Source: Acidimicrobiales bacterium (lineage in GTDB: Bacteria > Actinomycetota > Acidimicrobiia > Acidimicrobiales > CADCSY01). From it: a DNA stretch of 45,430 nt. The notes beneath the pieces were generated by a model. That model did not search any database, had not been told where the DNA came from, and was given only the letters and a program-made list of their open reading frames with translations. A program made the position numbers and the translations under genes. Location: the NCBI GenBank assembly GCA_030446545.1, contig JAUJNB010000014.1, positions 48,072 through 93,501 on the forward strand, read 5' to 3'. Within the stretch, counting starts at the first letter, position 1; every line of letters begins with the position of its first letter. Of this stretch, positions 18,093 to 26,301 are shown piece after piece.

Positions 18093-18518
18093 TCAGGCCG
18101 ACTTGGCGGCCGGTGACGCACGCTTGGTCGACGAGGACGAGGACCCTTCGCCCGACTTGGATCCGGCACCCGTCGCCTCCTTGGCCTTGGCGCCGTCCTT
18201 GGCCTTGGCCCCGTCGTTGGCCTTGGCGCCGTCTTGGGACCCCACCTTCTCGCCACCATCCTTGCCACCCGTCCCGGCGCTGTCACCGGCGTCCTTGCCA
18301 CCCTCCCCGGTCTTGGCCGCGCCCGAGCGCGACCCCGCAACCGACCGGCTGTCGTTCTTGTAGAAGCCGCTGCCCTTGAAGGCGATGCCGATGGAACCGA
18401 ACACCTTGCGCAGGGCCCCGCCGCAGGAAGGGCATTCGCTGAGCGACGCTTCGTCGAAGCGCTGCACCACCTCGAGGTGGGTGTCGCAGCTCCGGCAGAC
18501 GTACTCGTAGTTGGGCAA
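18093..18518 (-). CDS. FmdB-family zinc-ribbon protein with long Ala/Lys/Gly tail
   Basis: The N-terminal 55 residues are a typical FmdB/CxxC zinc ribbon: MPNYEYVCRSC, then CPSCGGALRKVFG and GIAFKGSGFYKND. Two CxxC pairs should bind zinc. The remaining 85 residues are a low-complexity, basic tail with repeated KAKDGA-type units and a serine run near the end, probably disordered. Function of the family is unclear; many actinomycetes carry one gene next to MTA phosphorylase or housekeeping genes. It is divergent from the GGDEF gene and followed by mtnP. Confidence 0.85.
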   Translation of the reverse strand: MPNYEYVCRSCDTHLEVVQRFDEASLSECPSCGGALRKVFGSIGIAFKGSGFYKNDSRSVAGSRSGAAKTGEGGKDAGDSAGTGGKDGGEKVGSQDGAKANDGAKAKDGAKAKEATGAGSKSGEGSSSSSTKRASPAAKSA

Positions 18519-18594
18519 GGAAACCTCCGGACCGGCGACGGAGCGCCGGGAACGACCGATCGGGCGGGTAAGTGTACCGCCGCAGGCCCGCTCC

Positions 18595-18600
18595 TACGAT
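18595..18600 (+). promoter_or_regulatory. TACGAT -10 element of the GGDEF gene
   Basis: TACGAT fits the actinobacterial TANNNT -10 hexamer and ends six bases before the ATG at 18607, so the transcript is probably leaderless or nearly so. No ribosome site is visible between them. Confidence 0.5.
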
Positions 18601-18606
18601 GGACGC

Positions 18607-19891
18607 ATGGAACGTGGAACGGTGGGCCGCCGGCTCGCCCGGCCGCCGCACCGCTGAGCGTCTGGGGCCGCCTCCGGCTCGTGGCCGTCGCCGTCGTGCT
18701 CCTCCCGATGGCGTCGCTGCTGGCCGTGCAGGCCGGCGGCATCGACGACAGCTGGCGACCCGGTCTCATCCTGGCCGCCGCCGCCGGCGTGCTGGTCGCC
18801 GTGGTGGCCTGGCGCATCGCCCAGCAGGTGAGCACCTATGTCCAGGAGCTCGAACACAGTCGACGGGAGTTCCGCTCGGCTCTGACCCGGTTGGGCCAGG
18901 CCTTGGAGGCGTCGGACGACCGCCGCACCCTGCTCGACGTGGTGGTGGAGAGCACCCAGGCCATCCTCGGGGCTGACCACGCCGTCTTCTTCGCCGACCG
19001 GGGCTCCCACCTCGTGGCCGTGCCCTGGCCCGCGGGGCTCCCGACGTGCTCGAGACCCGCGTCGACCGGGGAGCAGGCCTGGCCGGCTGGGTGGCCAGCC
19101 ACGGCCAGCCGGCTCGCTGGCCCGAGGGTCCGACCGCCCCCGCCCCGCCCGAGCCCGACACCGCCGTGGCCCTGGCTGTCCCCCTCCAGGCCGGAGGCCG
19201 CCTGTTCGGGGTGCTCGGCCTCTACGGGCGGGCCCGACCCTTCAGCGCCGACGACCTGGCCACCATCACCGACTTCGCCCGTCAGGCCCAGGCGTCGATC
19301 GACCACACCTTCGCCCACGAGGAGGCCCGCCGCCTGTCGATCACCGACGGCCTCACCGGGCTGTGGAACCGCCGCCACCTCGACCTGCGCTGCTCCGAGG
19401 AGCTCGACCGGGCCGCTCGCTTCGGCGAGGAGTTCGCCCTGGTGATGTGCGATCTCGACGGTCTCACCGAGATCAACAACCGCCACGGCCACCAGGTGGG
19501 CGACGCCGTCCTGGTCGAGATGGCCAACCGGCTGGCCGGCTCCACCCGCCAGGTCGACCTGGTGGCCCGCTACGGCGGAGACGAGTTCCTGCTCCTGTTG
19601 CCCCGCACCGACCGGGCCGGCGCCCTGGAGGTCACCGAGAAGGTGCGGGCGGCCGTCACCTCCCAGCCGGTGTGCACCGACGCCGGGCCCGTCCCCCTCA
19701 CCATCTCCCTCGGGGTGGCCTGTCACCCCGAGCACGGCACGACCGTGGGCGCCCTGACCGCCGCCGCCGATGCCGCGCTGTACCGGGCCAAGCGTTCGGG
19801 CAAGAATCGGGTCTGCGTGGCCGACCCCATCCCCCCACCCGAGCGGCCCCCTCCCCTCCCGACCCCCGATCCCGACCCCGGAGACACCTGA
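18607..19891 (+). CDS. GAF-GGDEF diguanylate cyclase (1-2 frameshifts)
   Basis: The protein begins with two hydrophobic helices (LVAVAVVLLPMASLLAVQ and LILAAAAGVLVAVVAW), then a coiled segment and a GAF domain (LLDVVVESTQAILGADHAVF...VLGLYGRARPF). The C-terminal GGDEF domain has DGLTGLWNRRHLD, CDLDGLTEINNRHGHQVGDA and the active-site loop RYGGDEFLLLL, where GGDEF is intact. It should make cyclic di-GMP. A missing G in the run at 19034-19037 shifts the frame within GAF. The N-terminal frame is also uncertain: ATG at 18607 needs one further added base near 18655. galU follows by 3 bases. Confidence 0.84.
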
Positions 19892-19894
19892 CCC

Positions 19895-20779
19895 ATGCCC
19901 GCACGCGTCCGGACCGCCGTCATCCCCGCCGCCGGCCTCGGCACCCGCTTCCTGCCGGCCACCAAGGCCCAGCCCAAGGAAATGTTGGCGGTCCTCGACA
20001 AGCCGGCCATCCAGTACGTGGTCGAGGAGGCGGCCGCCGCCGGGATCGACGACGTCCTCCTCGTCACCAGCCGGGGCAAGCACGCCATCGAGGACCACTT
20101 CGACCGCATGCCCGAGTTGGAGGCCGTCCTCGAGCGCAAGGGCAAGACCGAGGCCCTGGACCAGGTGGTGGCCCTGGCCGAGTTGGTCAAGGTCCACTCC
20201 GTTCGCCAGGCCGAGGCCCGCGGTCTCGGCCACGCGGTGAGCATGGCCGCCGACCACGTGGGCGACGCCCCCTTCGCCGTGCTCCTGCCCGACGACCTCA
20301 TGGTCGACGACAGCACGCTCCTGCGCCACATGCTGGCCGCCCACGCCGAGCACGGGGGGTCGGTGGTGGCCCTGGCCGAGGTGCCCCGCCAGAACATCTC
20401 GGCCTACGGCTGCCCCCGGGTGGAGGAGGTCGACGGTTCGCTGGTGCGCATCACCGAGATCGTGGAGAAGCCGGCACCCGACGACGCCCCCTCGTCGCTG
20501 GCCGTCACCGGTCGCTACGTCCTCACGCCGGGCGTGTTCGAGGCTCTGGCCCGCGTCGAGCCGGGCCAGGGGGGTGAGATCCAGCTCACCGACGCCCTGG
20601 AGCTGTTGAGCGAGACCGAGCCGGTCTTCGGCTGGGTGTTCAGCGAAGGGCGCTACGACGTGGGCACGCCCCTGGACCACCTCCGGGCCAGCATCGCCTT
20701 GGCCCTCGACCGGCCCGACCTCGGCCCCGAGCTGGGCGCGTTCCTCGCCGACCTCGTGCGCCGGCGCGACCTCCGGTAG
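19895..20779 (+). CDS. galU: UTP-glucose-1-phosphate uridylyltransferase GalU
   Basis: GalU makes UDP-glucose for cell-wall and polysaccharide synthesis. The 294-residue protein has the nucleotide-binding start VIPAAGLGTRFLPATKAQPK, EMLAVLDKPAIQYVVEEA, EARGLGHAV, LLPDDLMVDD and the EKPAPDDAPS and GEIQLTDAL segments of the family. Length is typical. It sits 6 bases before moeA/glp, a pairing common in actinobacteria. Confidence 0.95.
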   Translation: MPARVRTAVIPAAGLGTRFLPATKAQPKEMLAVLDKPAIQYVVEEAAAAGIDDVLLVTSRGKHAIEDHFDRMPELEAVLERKGKTEALDQVVALAELVKVHSVRQAEARGLGHAVSMAADHVGDAPFAVLLPDDLMVDDSTLLRHMLAAHAEHGGSVVALAEVPRQNISAYGCPRVEEVDGSLVRITEIVEKPAPDDAPSSLAVTGRYVLTPGVFEALARVEPGQGGEIQLTDALELLSETEPVFGWVFSEGRYDVGTPLDHLRASIALALDRPDLGPELGAFLADLVRRRDLR

Positions 20780-20785
20780 GCCGTC

Positions 20786-22009
20786 ATGGCCCTGATTCCC
20801 CTCGAGGACGCCCGGGCGTACGTCCTCGAGGCCTGCCGGACGCTGGCGCCGGTGTCGATGCCGCTGGCCCAGGCGCTCGGGCGGGTGACGGCGGTGGCGG
20901 TGGTCTCGGAGGAGGCGGTGCCTCCCTTCGACAACAGCGCCATGGACGGCTTCGCGGTGCGCGCCGCCGACACCGCCACCGCCCCCGTCAGCCTGGCCGT
21001 GGTGGCCACCCTGGCCGCCGGCGAGGCGCCCTCGGCCGAAGTGGGACCGGGCCAGGCCGTGCGCATCATGACCGGCGCCCCCCTGCCTCCGGGCGCCGAC
21101 GCCGTGATCATGGTGGAGCAGACGGCGCCGGGCCACGACGGCGCCTCGGTGGAGATCCGGATGGTCGTGGCCCCGGGCACGGCGTGCCGCCGGACCGGCG
21201 ACGACCTCGCCGCAGGTGACGTGGTGGCAGCCGCCGGAGTTGTGCTCAGCGCCGGGCACCTGGGCGTGTTGGCCAGCGTGGGTGTCACCGACGTGACGGT
21301 GTTCCCTCCGGCCCGGGTCGGGGTGTTGTCGACGGGCGACGAGCTGGTCACCGGCTCCGGCCCCCTGCGTCCCGGACAGATCCGCGACTCCAACCGACCC
21401 ACCCTGTGCGCCCTGGTGAACCAGGCCGGGTGCCAGGCCGTCGATCTCGGCACCGTGGTCGACGACGAGGCCGCCATCACCGAGGCCTTCACCGCAGCGG
21501 CGTCGACGTGCGACGCGGTGGTCACCAGCGGCGGGGTCAGCATGGGCGACTTCGACCTGGTCAAGGTGGTGCTCGACCGTCTGGGCGACATGCGATGGAT
21601 GCAGCTGGCCATCAAGCCGGCCAAGCCCTTCGCCTTCGGGGTGGTGGGCACCACGCCCGTGTTCGGGCTACCCGGGAACCCGGTGTCGTCGATGGTGAGC
21701 TTCGAGCTACTGGCCCGTCCCGCCCTGCGCAAGATGACGGGCTTCCCGTCGTCGGCCTGGCGACGACCGGCGGTGGCGGCCGTGGCCGACGAGGACCTGG
21801 ATCGCCGTCCCGACGGCAAGACCCATTTCGTGCGGGTGGTGGCCACGGTGGGCGACGACGGGCGCCATCACGTGCGCTCCGCCGGAGGCCAGGGGTCGCA
21901 CCACCTCAGCGCCATGGCCGCGGCCAACGCCCTGGCCGTGCTGGACCTCGGCGGAGGCGGCGTGGCGGCCGGGGCCAGCGTGCCCGTGCTGCTCCTCGAG
22001 GCGCCCTGA
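20786..22009 (+). CDS. moeA: MoeA/gephyrin-like protein (molybdopterin molybdenumtransferase or division protein Glp)
   Basis: A full-length 407-residue MoeA-family protein: PFDNSAMDGFAVRAADT, TGAPLPPGADAVIMVEQ, STGDELVTGSG, TSGGVSMGDFDLVKVVLDRL and GLPGNPVSSMVSFELLARPAL. MoeA inserts molybdate into adenylylated molybdopterin. In actinobacteria a paralogue encoded beside galU, called Glp, works with the membrane protein GlpR/SepX in cell division. Here moaA and moaC also follow, so either or both roles fit. Sequence reading alone cannot separate them. Confidence 0.92.
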   Translation: MALIPLEDARAYVLEACRTLAPVSMPLAQALGRVTAVAVVSEEAVPPFDNSAMDGFAVRAADTATAPVSLAVVATLAAGEAPSAEVGPGQAVRIMTGAPLPPGADAVIMVEQTAPGHDGASVEIRMVVAPGTACRRTGDDLAAGDVVAAAGVVLSAGHLGVLASVGVTDVTVFPPARVGVLSTGDELVTGSGPLRPGQIRDSNRPTLCALVNQAGCQAVDLGTVVDDEAAITEAFTAAASTCDAVVTSGGVSMGDFDLVKVVLDRLGDMRWMQLAIKPAKPFAFGVVGTTPVFGLPGNPVSSMVSFELLARPALRKMTGFPSSAWRRPAVAAVADEDLDRRPDGKTHFVRVVATVGDDGRHHVRSAGGQGSHHLSAMAAANALAVLDLGGGGVAAGASVPVLLLEAP

Positions 22010-22024
22010 GCCCGGGCGCTCCCC

Positions 22025-22030
22025 TAACCT
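22025..22030 (+). promoter_or_regulatory. TAACCT -10 element of moaA
   Basis: TAACCT lies six bases before the moaA ATG at 22037, matching the actinobacterial TANNNT pattern of leaderless genes. The preceding gene ends 15 bases upstream of it, so moaA may have its own promoter as well as readthrough. Confidence 0.45.
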
Positions 22031-22036
22031 GGTCCG

Positions 22037-23029
22037 ATGGTGACGCGGCCGGGGCCCCTGGTGGACACCTTCGGTCGAGAGCATCGAGACCTTCGCATCT
22101 CGGTCACCGACCGGTGCAACTTCCGGTGCACCTACTGCATGCCCGAGGAGGGCCTGGCCTGGGTGGCCCGCCACGATGTGCTCACCTTCGAGGAGATCGA
22201 GCGGGTGGCCCGGGTCTGCGTCGAACGCTTCGGATTCGACAGCATCCGCCTCACCGGCGGCGAGCCGACGGTGCGGGCCCATCTCGACGTGCTGGTGGCC
22301 AAGCTGGCCACTCTCGGCGTCGACCTGGCCATGACCACCAACGGCTCGGCCCTGCGGGCCCAGGCCCGGGGATTGCGGGAGGCGGGACTCGACCGGCTCA
22401 ACATCTCGCTCGACTCGCTGCGCGCCGAGCGCTTCGCGGCCCTGACCCGTCGAGACGAGCTGGCCGGGGTGCTCGACGGCATCGATGCCGCCCTGGAGGC
22501 CGGGTTCCACCCGGTGAAGCTCAACGTGGTGTGCATGGAGGGGGTCAACGACGACGAGGTGCTCGACTTCGCCTCCTTCGGCCGGGCCCGGGGGGTGGAG
22601 GTCCGTTTCATCGAGTTCATGCCCCTCGACGCCGACCACGCCTGGTCGGCCGTGCAGGTGGTGCCGGGCGAGCGCATCGTGGCCGCCATCGACGCCGTCT
22701 ACCCGCTGCGGCCCGTGGCCCGGGGATCGGACCCGGCCGAGATCTTCGAGTACCTCGACGGCGGCGGGCGGGTGGGGGCCATCACCAGCGTGACCGCCCC
22801 CTTCTGCGCCCGCTGCGACCGCGTACGCCTCACCGCCGAAGGCAAGGTGCGCAACTGCCTCTTCTCGCTGGACGAGACCGACCTGCGGTCGGTGCTACGG
22901 GGCGGGGGCGACGACGACGACCTGGCTGGGGCCCTCACCTCGTGCGTGGCGGCCAAGGGTCGGGGTCACCAGATCGGGTCGGTGACCTTCGTCCAGCCCC
23001 CGCGCACCATGTCCCAGATCGGCGGTTAG
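22037..23029 (+). CDS. moaA: GTP 3',8-cyclase MoaA
   Basis: MoaA is the radical-SAM enzyme that starts molybdopterin synthesis from GTP. The N-terminal cluster motif is RCNFRCTYCMPEEG, followed by LTGGEPTVRAHL. The second cluster is held by CARCDRVRLTAEGKVRNC. The C-terminus ends in MSQIGG, the conserved tail needed for activity. The 330-residue length is standard. moaC follows after about 109 bases with its own promoter-like element. Confidence 0.96.
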   Translation: MVTRPGPLVDTFGREHRDLRISVTDRCNFRCTYCMPEEGLAWVARHDVLTFEEIERVARVCVERFGFDSIRLTGGEPTVRAHLDVLVAKLATLGVDLAMTTNGSALRAQARGLREAGLDRLNISLDSLRAERFAALTRRDELAGVLDGIDAALEAGFHPVKLNVVCMEGVNDDEVLDFASFGRARGVEVRFIEFMPLDADHAWSAVQVVPGERIVAAIDAVYPLRPVARGSDPAEIFEYLDGGGRVGAITSVTAPFCARCDRVRLTAEGKVRNCLFSLDETDLRSVLRGGGDDDDLAGALTSCVAAKGRGHQIGSVTFVQPPRTMSQIGG

Positions 23030-23126
23030 CCCGACCAGGCGGCGACAAGCAAGCCCGAGTTCATCGGAACACGATCGCTGCCGCCAAGGCGGCACCACGC
23101 CCTTGGGCGGGGCAGTGCGCCTGTCG

Positions 23127-23132
23127 TAGACT
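23127..23132 (+). promoter_or_regulatory. TAGACT -10 element of moaC
   Basis: TAGACT is placed six bases before the moaC ATG at 23139, the same geometry as at moaA and the GGDEF gene, again suggesting a leaderless transcript. Confidence 0.45.
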
Positions 23133-23138
23133 CGGGCG

Positions 23139-23645
23139 ATGAGTACCCATGGCCTGACCCACCTCGATCCGTTGGGGAGGGCGCGCATGGTCGACGTCAC
23201 CCCCAAGGAGGCCACACACCGGCGAGCCATCGCCGGGTGCCGGGTCAACATGTCGAGCGAGACCGCGAGCTTGGTGGCGCGAGGAGCCGTGAGCAAGGGC
23301 GACGTCCTCGCCGTGGCCCGGGTGGCCGGCATCCAGGCGGCCAAGCGCACGGCCGACCTGATCCCGTTGTGCCACCCGCTGCTGGTGGGCTCGGTGTTCG
23401 TCAACTTCACCATCGAGGACACCTGGATCGAGATCGAGGCCCAGGTCGAGACGGTCGACCGCACCGGGGTGGAGATGGAGGCCCTCACCGCCTGTTCGGT
23501 GGCCGCGCTGACCATCTACGACATGTGCAAGTCGGCTGATCGGGGCATGACCATCGGAGCCTTGGCCCTGTGGGAGAAGACCGGCGGGCGCTCGGGCGTC
23601 TACCGCCGACCGGTCGATCCTGACCGCGGGGAGCTCGACGCCTGA
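23139..23645 (+). CDS. moaC: Cyclic pyranopterin monophosphate synthase MoaC
   Basis: MoaC completes cyclic pyranopterin monophosphate with MoaA. The 168-residue protein carries the family blocks MVDVTPKEATHRRAIAGC, AAKRTADLIPLCHPLLVG and GVEMEALTACSVAALTIYDM followed by CKSADRGMTI. These hold the substrate-binding Lys/His residues. The N-terminus up to HLDPLGRARMVDVT fits ATG at 23139. Confidence 0.96.
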   Translation: MSTHGLTHLDPLGRARMVDVTPKEATHRRAIAGCRVNMSSETASLVARGAVSKGDVLAVARVAGIQAAKRTADLIPLCHPLLVGSVFVNFTIEDTWIEIEAQVETVDRTGVEMEALTACSVAALTIYDMCKSADRGMTIGALALWEKTGGRSGVYRRPVDPDRGELDA

Positions 23646-23781
23646 GGCACGGGGCTTGTGGAGGCGCCCGCCGCCGTAGTAGAACCGCAACACAAGCGTC
23701 ATCAGGGGGGCGTCGCTTGGTATCCACCCCTTGCCAGTCCTGTCGGAGTAGTTTCACGCACAAGAAAGCAGAGGGCGGAGC

Positions 23782-24348
23782 GTGTCGCTGGTGGTTCTCG
23801 TCATTCTTGCCATGGTCTGGGCGGTCTTCCTCCTACCCCAGCTCTTTCGAGCTCGGGCGGAGCGGTCGACCGACTCCATCGGGACCTTTCGACGTCAGCT
23901 CTCCGTCCTGGAGCGCACGTCGCCGGCACGTACCTCGACGACACCTCACCTCCGCACCGCCGTTCCCGCCCCCCGCCCCGCTGTCTCCCGCCACGCCACC
24001 GTGCAGACCCAGGCCCGTACCCCCGCCGTGGCCGGCGTGCAGTTCGCGACTCCCCCTGCGACCGTCGCTCGTCGTCCCCGCCCCAATCGGGCCTTCGTCC
24101 GCAAGCGTCGCCAGGACATCCTGCGTGGGCTCCTGATGGCCATGGCCGCCTCCCTGGTGCTCAGCTTCATCCCTGCCACCAGGGTGATGCTTTGGGTGCA
24201 CCTGGTCCTCGACGTGGCCTTCGTGGCCTACGTGGCCCTCCTGGTGCGGGCCCGAAACCTGGCCAGCGAACGGGAGATCAAGGTCCGCTTCCTGCCCTCA
24301 GCCACTCGGTCCCAGCCCCAGCTGTTGCTCCAGCGCTCGGCCAACTGA
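23782..24348 (+). CDS. SepX/GlpR-like membrane protein (probable division-associated)
   Basis: A 188-residue protein: an N-terminal membrane helix (VVLVILAMVWAVFLLPQLF), a conserved-looking juxtamembrane stretch RARAERSTDSIGTFRRQLSV, a long Pro/Ala/Thr and Arg-rich middle, a basic patch RKRRQDILRG, and two C-terminal helices (LLMAMAASLVLSFIP and VMLWVHLVLDVAFVAYVALL). This layout and its place after the galU-moeA/glp-moaC block match the actinobacterial septal protein SepX/GlpR. The assignment rests on architecture and synteny, not on a catalytic motif. GTG at 23782 has GGCGGAG upstream. Confidence 0.65.
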   Translation: MSLVVLVILAMVWAVFLLPQLFRARAERSTDSIGTFRRQLSVLERTSPARTSTTPHLRTAVPAPRPAVSRHATVQTQARTPAVAGVQFATPPATVARRPRPNRAFVRKRRQDILRGLLMAMAASLVLSFIPATRVMLWVHLVLDVAFVAYVALLVRARNLASEREIKVRFLPSATRSQPQLLLQRSAN

Positions 24349-24353
24349 TCCCC

Positions 24354-24374
24354 GGGACCGCCGTCTGCGGTCCC
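24354..24374 (+). terminator. Perfect 8-bp hairpin after the SepX-like gene
   Basis: GGGACCGC, loop CGTCT and GCGGTCCC form a perfect GC stem five bases after the stop codon. There is no T run, as is common in high-GC actinomycetes. It separates the protein gene from the tRNA promoter. Confidence 0.55.
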
Positions 24375-24376
24375 GG

Positions 24377-24382
24377 TAGCAT
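24377..24382 (+). promoter_or_regulatory. TAGCAT -10 element of tRNA-Ala
   Basis: TAGCAT ends 11 bases before the first tRNA base and fits TANNNT. The hairpin directly upstream leaves no clear -35 hexamer. Confidence 0.45.
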
Positions 24383-24393
24383 GGCCCCTCCCC

Positions 24394-24469
24394 GGGGGTG
24401 TAGCTCAGTTGGCAGAGCGCTACGTTCGCAACGTAGAAGTCGGCGGTTCGAATCCGCTCACCTCCACCA
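24394..24469 (+). tRNA. tRNA-Ala (anticodon CGC), CCA encoded
   Basis: 76 bases fold as a complete cloverleaf. The acceptor stem is GGGGGTG with CACCTCC, the D arm GCTC/GAGC, the anticodon stem CTACG/CGTAG around loop TTCGCAA with anticodon CGC, and the T arm GGCGG-TTCGAAT-CCGCT. Discriminator A and an encoded CCA end the gene. It reads GCG alanine codons. Its 3' half is duplicated at 39054-39098, so the gene serves as the attachment site of the island. Confidence 0.96.
24424..24468 (+). repeat. attL: 3' half of tRNA-Ala
   Basis: This 45-bp copy starts in the anticodon loop and runs to the CC of CCA. It matches 39054-39098 except at 24442 (G versus A) and 24460 (A versus G). Weaker similarity (GCAAAA, CTGGTCAG) continues about 20 bases past it on both sides of the island. 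The full tRNA is kept at this end. Confidence 0.88.
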
Positions 24470-24529
24470 GCAAAAGTGGCTGGTCAGAGCCCCTTTCCTC
24501 TCCTGCTGACCACTTGGATTTTCTTCGCT

Positions 24530-24570
24530 GCTACTCCGTCGCTACTCCAAACGGCCAATCTGGAGTAGCG
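24530..24570. repeat. Left-end GCTACTCC repeats (candidate integrase arm sites)
   Basis: GCTACTCC occurs at 24530-24537 and 24541-24548 as direct copies and at 24562-24569 in inverted orientation. The last two make a perfect 10-bp inverted repeat (CGCTACTCCA / TGGAGTAGCG) with an 11-base spacer. They lie between attL and the integrase gene, and the same octamer recurs twice next to attR. This is the layout expected of arm-type recombinase sites. Confidence 0.6.
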
Positions 24571-24605
24571 TCGACCGCCAGAGCAGGCCTCCAGAGAGGG
24601 GACGA

Positions 24606-25725
24606 GTGCGCGGTCACGTCAGGGAGCGAAGCCCAGGAGCGTGGGAGCTGCGGGCCTACGCCGGGCGTGACGCCCTGAGCGGGCGCAAGCGCTACAAGAC
24701 CAAGACCGTCCGCTTGAGAGGCCGCCGAGAAGCGGAGAAAGCCCTCGCCGCCTTCGTCACCGAGCTCGAGACCTCCGGCGTGGCCGCCGACGGCACCTTC
24801 GGAGAGCTGGTCGAGCGATGGATCGCCACGGCACTGCCCGGCTGGTCACCGGCCAACGAGGTGACCGTGCGCAACACGGTGTCGTACTACCTCGGCCCCC
24901 TGCTCCCCGTGAAGCTGTCGAAGCTGAACACCGCCGACCTCGACGCCTTCTACGCCGCACTGCGGAACGGGGGCGGGCGCCTCGGCCGGCCCCTGGCCGT
25001 CTCGACGGTGCGGCGGGTGCACTCGGTGGTGCGGGCCGCCCTGGAGCAGGGCGTGCGCTGGGGCTGGCTGCGGGAGAACCCGGCGGCCCGCCTCGCCGGG
25101 GCCGGGACAGGTCCAGGAGATCCACCCGCCTGCCCCCGAGGCGGTCCTGGCCCTGCTGCAGCGGGCCGAGCAGGACGACAAGGCGTTCGCCGTGTTCCTG
25201 GTGCTGGCGGCGGTGACCGGGGCACGCCGGGGCGAGCTGGTGGCGCTGCGGTGGTCCGACCTCGACCTCGAGCGCGGCGCCCTCACCATCACCCGGGCCA
25301 TCTCCGAAGGCGTCGACGGGCCGGTCGAGCACCCGCGCCCGAAGACTCGGGGCTCGGTTCGCCGCCTGGCCCTCGACGAGGCCACGGTCGCCATCCTCGC
25401 CGCCCACCGTTGTCGGCACGCCGAGGCCGCTGCCACCTGCGGCGTCTCGCTGCCGGGCAATGCTTTCGTCTTCTCGCACGAACCCGACGGCTCGGTGCCG
25501 TGGAAGCCGGGCTACGTGAGCCTCAAGTTCCGCCGTCTGCGCCACTCGGTCGGTCTGGACCAGGTGCGACTGCACGACCTGCGCCACTTCGTGGCCACCA
25601 CCCTCCTCGGTGCCGGAGTGGACCTTCAGACCGTCGCCGGCCGCCTCGGTCACGCCGGCGGGGGAAGGACAACCCTCGCCGTCTACTCGCACTTTCAGCA
25701 GGCGGCCGACCGCAACGCGCGCTGA
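24606..25725 (+). pseudogene. int: Tyrosine-recombinase integrase (one frameshift)
   Basis: A phage-type integrase of about 370 residues. The N-terminus has an arm-binding-like domain (SPGAWELRAYAGRD, RKRYKTKTVRLRGRREAEKA), then a SAM-like core-binding domain (TFGELVERWIATALPGWSP, VRWGWLRENPAARLA). The catalytic domain keeps the full set: Arg in TGARRGELVALRW, His/Arg in LHDLRHFVATTLLG, LGHAGGGRTT and the Tyr in VYSHFQQ. One frameshift near 25106, in GGGGCCGGG, separates the domains. It may be a sequence error, in which case the enzyme could be functional. It reads away from the tRNA. Confidence 0.88.
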
Positions 25726-25870
25726 CTTCCTCGGCAAGCTGCTCTCGCCGAAGGGATGAATGCCAATGGGCGCCGGCGACTTGGCCTTTGGATTGGTGCC
25801 CCTGCTCGCTCGGAAAAGGGTGCCGTTTTCCCGACCGTGTCATCCTTGTAAGGGCGGTGCAGTACCTACC

Positions 25871-26000
25871 GCTGGAGTCCGCTCCTCCCGCTCCAGTCCT
25901 GGTCAGAGACCCGTCGGTCCCGCTCCAGTCCGCTCCTCCCGCTCCAGTCCTGGTCAGAGACCTGTCGGTCCCGCTCCAGCCTGCTCTTCCCGCTCCCAAC
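25871..26000. repeat. 51-bp tandem repeat, about 2.5 copies
   Basis: Two nearly identical 51-bp units (25871-25921 and 25922-25972, three differences) and a partial third share CTCCAGTCCTGGTCAGAGAC. The unit is itself built of GCTCCAGTCC-like pieces. It lies in about 900 bases after the integrase in which I recognise no conserved gene. Being a multiple of three it reads as a 17-residue repeat in several frames, but no convincing protein surrounds it. Confidence 0.8.
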
Positions 26001-26301
26001 CGCCGGAGTTCAGTAGCACAACCAGTTGCAAGAATCCGGGCCGCCGCTGCTGAATGCTCCGGTGTGGTCCCGTCCCATCCTGCTGGCGAAATAGACTCAA
26101 GGTAGTCACTCCCATGCCGCTGGCGGGCGACTGGCCTGGGAGAGAGCAGGAGCGAGCACAACGTGTCGTATCTTGCGGGGCATGCGGGCGTGACGGGTCC
26201 CCGATGAGTGGTCCAGGTGGACCGACGATCGGGGTCCGGTCAGGAGGTCGGTGTAACGCCAGGAGGCGTTCTCGAGACGATGGGAGCGTTGACCTTGGTC
26301 C

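Noticed and set aside
18836..21259. An 807-codon minus-strand open frame
   Set aside because: It covers the GAF-GGDEF gene, galU and the start of moeA on the other strand and has no protein-family signs; GC-rich third positions create such frames.
25871..26000. CRISPR array
   Set aside because: The 51-bp units are directly tandem with no spacers, there are only 2.5 copies, and no cas gene is present.
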